A stretch of DNA of 64,000 nt from Macrophomina tecta (taxonomy: Eukaryota > Ascomycota > Dothideomycetes > Botryosphaeriales > Botryosphaeriaceae), in NCBI GenBank assembly GCA_024180945.1, contig JAKSGN010000038.1, positions 2,418,001-2,482,000 of the forward strand, in the 5' to 3' direction. A program made the position numbers and the translations under genes. Positions within the stretch are counted from its first letter, which is position 1, and the number at the start of each line of letters is the position of its first letter. Positions 59,019 to 64,000 of this stretch are shown in pieces. The notes beneath the pieces are model-generated. The model searched no databases. It saw nothing but the letters and a program-made list of their open reading frames with translations, and was not told the DNA's origin.

Positions 59019-60515
59019 TCAAGGCGTCATCTCAAATCTCTCCTTCCTTGCCCCGGGCTCCCCATCGTGCTCATACGCCCATGAGCTGCTCTCCCTCCCT
59101 GCCGTCGACCACGACAAATGCGACCCCCTAACCCCACCGCTCCCACTCCCCGCACCGCCCCCCGCCGTGCTCGTCGCCCAACTTACATGCCTCCTCACGC
59201 CTGGCCCCTCGGCGCCCACTCCCACCCCATCCCCCGGAACGCCACTCCCATATATAACCCCGCCGCCGACCCCTCCACCCCCATCAGCATAACTCCCACC
59301 ATACAACTCATATCCCTCATATCCCTGCTGCTGGCCCTGCGGCGTCTGCGGCGGCGGCGGGCCGCCCGCCATAATTACCGTGCTCCCATGACTAAACCTT
59401 GGCTTCGACGACATGGCATATGCGCTTGCACTGGGCGCATACGCGCTGCCGACGGCCGGGGACACAGCACCGCCATATAGACGCGGGGTGACGTGTTCCT
59501 GGGCGGCGCGCTCGCGCTCCTCGCGGGCAGCCTCGGTCATGGCACGGATGCGCTCGCGGGCCTTGCGGTCGCGGTTGAGCAGGACAAAGATGGTGGCGAG
59601 GGCGGCGAGCAGGCACACGCCGAGCGGCACGCCCGCCGAGAGGCCGACGATGTAGCTGCGGTCAGGTGGGCAGGAGCAGCCGCCTTCAGAGTCGTCGTCG
59701 TCGTCGTCGTCGTCGTCCTCGGAGGTGAGTGGAATGCCGGTGGTGGGCAGGGAGGAGGTTGAAGTGGCTGTGGCGGTCGAGTTGGTGGTGGTGTTGTCGT
59801 CGTCATCGCGGGGGACGAGGCGGTGCTGCCTGGCGGCGGCGTTGAGGTTTTTGCCGGCAGTCTTGACGGTAGGGTGACTCTGCTGTTGGACGGATAGGAG
59901 GTCTCCCAAGTTTAAGCGGAAGGTTTGGTCGGCGCTGTTGCAGCAGGACGCCTCGCCGATGCCGTTGTCGTCGGCGGCACTGCAGCACCAGGAGCCGTCT
60001 TGGCAAGGGACGATAGCATGGAATGAAGAATCGCCTAGTTCGACTACATAGAGCAAAAGCAAAAAAAGGGACAATCAGCTGGGGAGAGCTCAAGGAATTT
60101 GGTTCGCTGGGGCTCGACGGAGATCATTTTTCATACCCGACTTGCAGTAGCTTGGGCAGGCATCATCTTGATAAGTAGGGTCGGTACATCCACCGACGTA
60201 GATAATGGCGCGCGAATCGGTTGCGTGTTGATTACGACATAGCCCGCTTGCTGTCTGAGCCAGACAGATGCTGTCGAGCCCAGGTTGCCTGCAGCATGGG
60301 CGGTGGAGGTCGTCAGAAGGGATGCTGGAAAAACAGGGTGCAGCGGTTTCGGCAGCCAGGCCATTAGGATAGTAACATTGCCGGGTGGCTGATGTGATCA
60401 TGGCGTTAAGCATTAGCAGTAACCATATTATCGGCACTGTCGATCTGGAGAACGATAAGAAAGAGGGCGAAACGAAGGCATAGCTGGGCGTGCTATGGGC
60501 GGATGCGCTGGGCAT
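59019..60515 (-). CDS. Cysteine-rich single-pass membrane protein, filamentous-fungal family
   Basis: Exons 60515-60137 and 60043-59019 encode 467 residues. A hydrophobic N-terminal segment (STVPIIWLLLMLNAMITSA) acts as signal peptide or anchor. The presumed ectodomain has about fifteen Cys, with motifs RQCYYPNGLAAE, HRPCCRQPG, CPSYCKS and, after the splice, PCQDGSWCCSAADDNGIGE and ASCCN. A Thr/Ser stalk, a nine-Asp run (from a GTC/GAC repeat at about 59690-59718) and then CSCPPDRSYIVGLSAG precede the transmembrane helix (GVPLGVCLLAALATIFVLL). The cytosolic tail is basic next to the membrane and then Gly/Tyr/Ser-rich. Such proteins are common in filamentous ascomycetes and suggest a cell-surface sensor or wall protein; no function is established. 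ATG 60566 is an in-frame alternative start. Confidence 0.82.
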
Positions 60516-61424
60516 CGTTGTTAAAAAGCGGGGAGGCGGGCTTTGAGAGAAAGCGACGGCAACCACGCGCCCACATGGCTTGCTTTGCGCCCGGGGGGCT
60601 GATTATTTATGATTAGTTTCTCGGCATTCGATTTGGAGGGAGATCAAACAGAGGATCTGTTGCCAGGTCCATGACTGCGCATTTCGGCCAGCCCTCTTGG
60701 CGGGCGACTCGTGTGCAGGCGCTCGTAGATTGAAAGAAAGGGGACGCCGGCCGAGCTTGGCCAGCTTCTTCGAGCCTGAAATTCTCATGCTGGGGGCAGC
60801 GTGCGGCGCCTGCTCCCGCAAATTGTGAGATGTGCTCACCGAGTTCTCGAGATTTTCGCCACCTCGGGGTTTGGGGGCCGGCCGTGTCGTCTCCGAATAC
60901 GAGCCGCTCAGCTGTCGGTATATAAAGAGCCAGGCTAGCTGAGACAGGTCCCCTCTGTTTCTCCGTCCTCTGGCCTCCAGCAGCTGTGATGGCGGCGAGT
61001 CGCGTGTCCTCGGCCCGAACCCAGCACTTGATCCAGGCACAGGGAGGTACGGGAAGATCTTAGGGCAGCCGGAAATGACGTAGGGCGCAAACGACTGTGA
61101 GAGTTTGGAAGCGAGTGGTTTTTGGAACTGCCTGTCTGTTCGAACCGATATCAAGATCGCCGTTCCAGCCGCTGCAACACCAAAAAAAGTCTGCCCAGCA
61201 TCGACAGATTTGCATGTCCGAACCACTTTTCGCTGCTTTCTGTCAATACTCCCTGGTTCCGAGATAGCCGAAGCTTGATTGGTATTTCGAGCCACCACGT
61301 GCAGTGAGCTCAAGACAAGTCAATCCATCCGTTGAGACATATATTCCCACGCCTGGTGGTTGGCCGGTGGCCAAGAGATGAGCTTCGTATTGCACGGAGA
61401 TGTCTTGCATGTCTCTGTTCGCGT
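60516..61424. other. Region between the nitronate monooxygenase 3' end and the cysteine-rich protein start
   Basis: About 0.9 kb. It contains the promoter of the cysteine-rich membrane protein gene and the 3' flank of the nitronate monooxygenase gene. A TATATAAA-like sequence lies at about 60919-60926. A minus-strand open frame at 60603-61313 lacks any domain and I do not call it. Confidence 0.5.
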
Positions 61425-62563
61425 TCACAGTCTCGCTCCCACGTTCTTCACAGCCAGCGTAGCACCCTCTCTTACTTCCTCGACGATCTCCCTTGCCGGC
61501 ATGACCTTCCTGACTAAGCCCACAGCTGTACCCGCATAAGTTGTCATTCTTCCTTGAGGTCCCCATCCAGCATCTCCCTGCTTCACGGCTTCATTGTAAA
61601 GCCTCTTGTTCTCCTCGATTGCCACGCCTTTCTCAAAATCCTCCCAACTGCGGTTGAGCACGCCGCGCCCATTGTACCCCTCCGGCCAGTCCGTCGTCCC
61701 GCGCAACTGATCGTACACCTTCGTCCTCGCGGTAGTGGATCCGCCGTCGCTGGCGCGCACGACCTCCGCTTTGTAGCCCTGCGCGATGGCCGCTTCCGGG
61801 CACGCGAGAAAACGCGTCCCCATTACGACGCCCTCTGCCCCCAGAGCAAGCGCCGCAGCAACGCCACGGCCCTCGGCAATGCCTCCCGTCGCCACCAGAG
61901 CCGGCGTCTCGTGCGCGGGCAGGCTGAGAGCGCCGATGGCGTCGGCAACCTCTGGAACCAGCGACACGATTCCGGCGCCGCGCTCGCGCCCATGACCGCC
62001 TGCGTCGGTGCCTTGCACCACCAGGACGTCCGGCCTGCACATCTTTGTCACGGCGACCGCTTCGGCGACTGTGCCGATCTGGATCCAGATGCGTGTGCGG
62101 CGCTGGGTCGCGGCGCGGATGGCGCTGGTCCACTCGCGGAGATCGTCGGTTTGGCGTGGTGCGAAGAACCAGGCGGCGGCGGGCACGTATTTGCCCAGCA
62201 GCTCCACCGAGTGCTCGAGATTGGCGCCCCAGTTGATGAAGCCGACACCGATGGGGAGAACGCTTTGCGGATTCGAGTGGGGGATTGGGTTGGCCCGAAG
62301 CTGTTCCTGGGCTTCGCGGAGTTCGGGTTCGAGAATGCTCGTATCACTTCCTGCGGCAATGAAACCAAAGCCGCCTATGGTGGAGTTCACGGTCAGTACA
62401 CTACCATTAACGCGAGCGAATCCATGGAAGAGCAGCAGGACTCACCCGCGCGGGAAACTTCAACAGCAAGAGGTGCAAGTGCGATGAGTCGCATGGGCGC
62501 ACTTGCTATGAGAGGCACCCGGATCCATGGATAAATAGCTTTCAAGGAGGTTGAGGCACTCAT
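61425..62563 (-). CDS. Nitronate monooxygenase (2-nitropropane dioxygenase-like), FMN-dependent
   Basis: Exons 62563-62446 and 62374-61425 encode 355 residues. The enzyme oxidises alkyl nitronates, such as propionate-3-nitronate, with O2 in an FMN TIM barrel. The N-terminus has PLIASAPMRLIALAPLAVEV then, after the splice, SRAGGFGFIAAGSD, the usual opening phosphate-loop region. VLVVQGTDAGGHGRERG carries the conserved His. ALVATGGIAEGRGVAAALAL followed by GAEGVVMGTRFLACPEA is the FMN-phosphate segment. The intron (62445-62375; GTGAGT donor, ATAG acceptor) splits a Gly codon. The start at 62563 gives the expected short N-terminus. It could also act in detoxifying nitro compounds; no neighbouring pathway genes narrow this. 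Confidence 0.92.
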
Positions 62564-63272
62564 GGCGGGCGGTCTTGAGCCATATTGAAAGAGGGCGGGA
62601 GATGTAGTAGAAGTAGTCGGAGAAGCTGAGGGGAGAGGGATGACGACTGCGGGGAATCCAGCTCGGTGCGCTTGGACCTCCAAACCATCTCCGCGGACCG
62701 GGGGTTAGTTTTGAGCCCCGGCAAGAAGCTCTGTTGCGCATCGGAATTTCTCACTGAAACCTGCTGAGCTTGTAGGTTGTTTTATGTAGATGCTGCTTGT
62801 ACAAGAAGTCGTCGAGGCGCAGATTCTTCTTCCGCATGGAATGATCGAGCTCCGCCTGCGAGCTTCAGCAACAGCATCATCATCTCGCCGTCGCTCGTGG
62901 AGAGCGGACGCGGTCATTTACATGTGAATTATGGTGGGATTTTAGTCACGTCTGCTTCCGTACGCCCGGATTACGGCTCCGGGTGTCTCTATTTCGCCAT
63001 ACGGCGATGCTCGGAAGCAGAACATTAATATCTTCTCGCGCGATGAGTGCATCATACGATTCCACAACGCCCAATAGGAGATAGAGAACGTGTCAGACAG
63101 CTCATAAGGACCTAAATGGTTGTAATCGATTATGAATGCTTAGGTTTACGTGCATGCGCAGGTTGTGGTCCATTCCGGCGCTCAGATTTTAAGCGCCGAG
63201 GCACCGTTCTCACGCAAGTCACTCGAAGCTTGCCCATTGACCTCTCTATGCCATGCCCGGTTAGCTGACAGC
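62564..63272. other. Region between the GGCT-like 3' end and the nitronate monooxygenase start
   Basis: These 709 bases hold the promoter of the nitronate monooxygenase gene and the 3' flank of the gene to the right. I see no gene here. Confidence 0.5.
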
Positions 63273-64000
63273 TTACTTGAACAACCGTTGCTTTTCCTCA
63301 TCATCTTCTTCTTCCCCTTCGATCGTCCGCTCTCCATCTCCAAACAGTTTCTTGAAGAGCCCATCATACGATATCCAAGCGCCTTTCATGATGGCATTAG
63401 CAAAAGCAGCAAGCCATCCAGGACTCTTCCCATTCTCATCTTGAAACACCTCCTGGAGTGTGATCATCAGGAGGAAGAGAGGCATCCAGATACTGCTGAA
63501 AATGATTTGGCCAAGGCGCTGTCTTCGTGTGGTAATGGTGAATGGCCTGATGCTGTACAGGTAGTCTTTGTAATCCTGGGGCAAAGAGTGCTCCTCAGCA
63601 CCATTGGTGATGAGCTTCAAGTACCGAGCTGATGGTTGCGCATAGGAAGGATCAGGCCGCCGGGGGGAACTTGTGCCTTGGGCGGGCGCGAACAGTGTGT
63701 GGGCTCTAAAAGGCTGGCTGGTAGGCTCCTCAGGAACAACATGCTCATCATGCAACGGGTAACAGTCCACCAGTACGTCCTTGTATCCTGTGCCACCACC
63801 CTCTGTCGCAATGATATGAGTGTAGTCCGCCATTGTCACTTCGTATACCACGCCAACAAGCCCCTTCTTCCAGCGATCCTTGTGGTAATCCGTAGTCACC
63901 AAGAGTGGCTCCTTTCCCGACGGTGCATTGTCATTGCGCTGGCCACGATTCCTCAACCCAGAGTTCGAGAAGCATGGCTCCAAGTAGGGAATGCCGGGTA
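63273..64000 (-). CDS. Gamma-glutamylcyclotransferase-like protein, 5' end outside the window
   Basis: The minus-strand frame runs off the right edge; 242 codons of the 3' part are visible, ending at the TAA at 63273. The first readable residues are PGIPYLEPCFSNSGLRNRG, then GLVGVVYEVTMADYTHIIAT followed by EGGGTGYKDVLVDCYPL, which matches fungal members of the GGCT/AIG2-like fold (the group that includes gliotoxin-cluster GliK). The conserved Glu of ATEGG is the expected general acid/base. The N-terminal YGSN-type substrate loop must lie beyond 64000. Unusually for an enzyme of this fold, the C-terminal part has a hydrophobic segment (IIFSSIWMPLFLLMITLQEV) that could be a membrane anchor, followed by an acidic tail. 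Product and substrate are not certain. Confidence 0.8.
   Translation of the reverse strand, partial: PGIPYLEPCFSNSGLRNRGQRNDNAPSGKEPLLVTTDYHKDRWKKGLVGVVYEVTMADYTHIIATEGGGTGYKDVLVDCYPLHDEHVVPEEPTSQPFRAHTLFAPAQGTSSPRRPDPSYAQPSARYLKLITNGAEEHSLPQDYKDYLYSIRPFTITTRRQRLGQIIFSSIWMPLFLLMITLQEVFQDENGKSPGWLAAFANAIMKGAWISYDGLFKKLFGDGERTIEGEEEDDEEKQRLFK

Noticed and set aside
60603..61313. Minus-strand open frame of 236 codons
   Set aside because: No domain, no signal peptide and no splice support; it sits in the expected promoter of the cysteine-rich membrane protein gene.
45680..62563. P450, oxidoreductase and nitronate monooxygenase considered as a secondary-metabolite cluster
   Set aside because: They are separated by transporters and surface-protein genes, and there is no polyketide, peptide or terpene synthase in the window.

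Overview
The window is ordinary chromosomal DNA of a filamentous ascomycete (Pezizomycotina, possibly a Dothideomycete; the class is a guess). The evidence is short introns (mostly 48-100 nt) with GTAAGT/GTGAGT-type donors, CTAAC/CTAAT-like branch sites and CAG/TAG acceptors, intron-containing nuclear tRNAs, and protein families restricted to or typical of filamentous fungi: sphingolipid C9-methyltransferase, Pam17, Vid21/Eaf1, Vhc1, a CFEM-like protein. I see no transposon, CRISPR array, plasmid or virus sequence. Gene models below were spliced by hand from reading frame, splice signals and family conservation.

Layout. 1-7 kb: an Ilm1-like ER membrane protein gene divergent from an M19 membrane dipeptidase, then 2.8 kb holding two small uncertain gene candidates. 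7-18.4 kb: MSH3 (mismatch repair) convergent with a NEDD8-specific protease, then the large glycogen debranching enzyme GDB1. 18.4-21.6 kb: a long GC- and CT-rich region without a recognisable gene. 21.6-25.6 kb: a RhoGAP and the mitochondrial import motor subunit PAM17. 25.6-30.7 kb: a gene-poor stretch with a compound triplet repeat and two divergent, intron-bearing tRNA-Gln genes (TTG and CTG anticodons). 30.7-45.5 kb: a dense housekeeping block with sphingolipid C9-methyltransferase, AP-3 delta, EMC2, EAF1/VID21 and MAK11. 45.7-64 kb: a P450, an AVT3-type vacuolar amino acid transporter divergent from the vacuolar cation-chloride cotransporter VHC1, a CFEM-like GPI protein, a quinone oxidoreductase-like enzyme, a cysteine-rich single-pass membrane protein, a nitronate monooxygenase and a gamma-glutamylcyclotransferase-like gene cut by the window end.

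Functional links. Several genes serve endomembrane and vacuole biology (Ilm1, EMC2, AP-3 delta, AVT3, VHC1). AP-3 carries cargo to the vacuole, where AVT3 and VHC1 are expected to act, and AVT3 and VHC1 share one 657-bp intergenic region. The others are unrelated neighbours, as is normal in fungi. I see no biosynthetic cluster: the P450, oxidoreductase and nitronate monooxygenase have no synthase beside them.

No clearly new system stands out. The most notable details are a 20-nt micro-exon in the NEDD8 protease gene, an initiator codon split by an intron in AP-3 delta, two adjacent acceptor sites in AVT3 of which only one keeps frame, non-consensus residues in the P450 haem loop and the RhoGAP active site, and two small unrecognised gene candidates between 4.7 and 6.5 kb.
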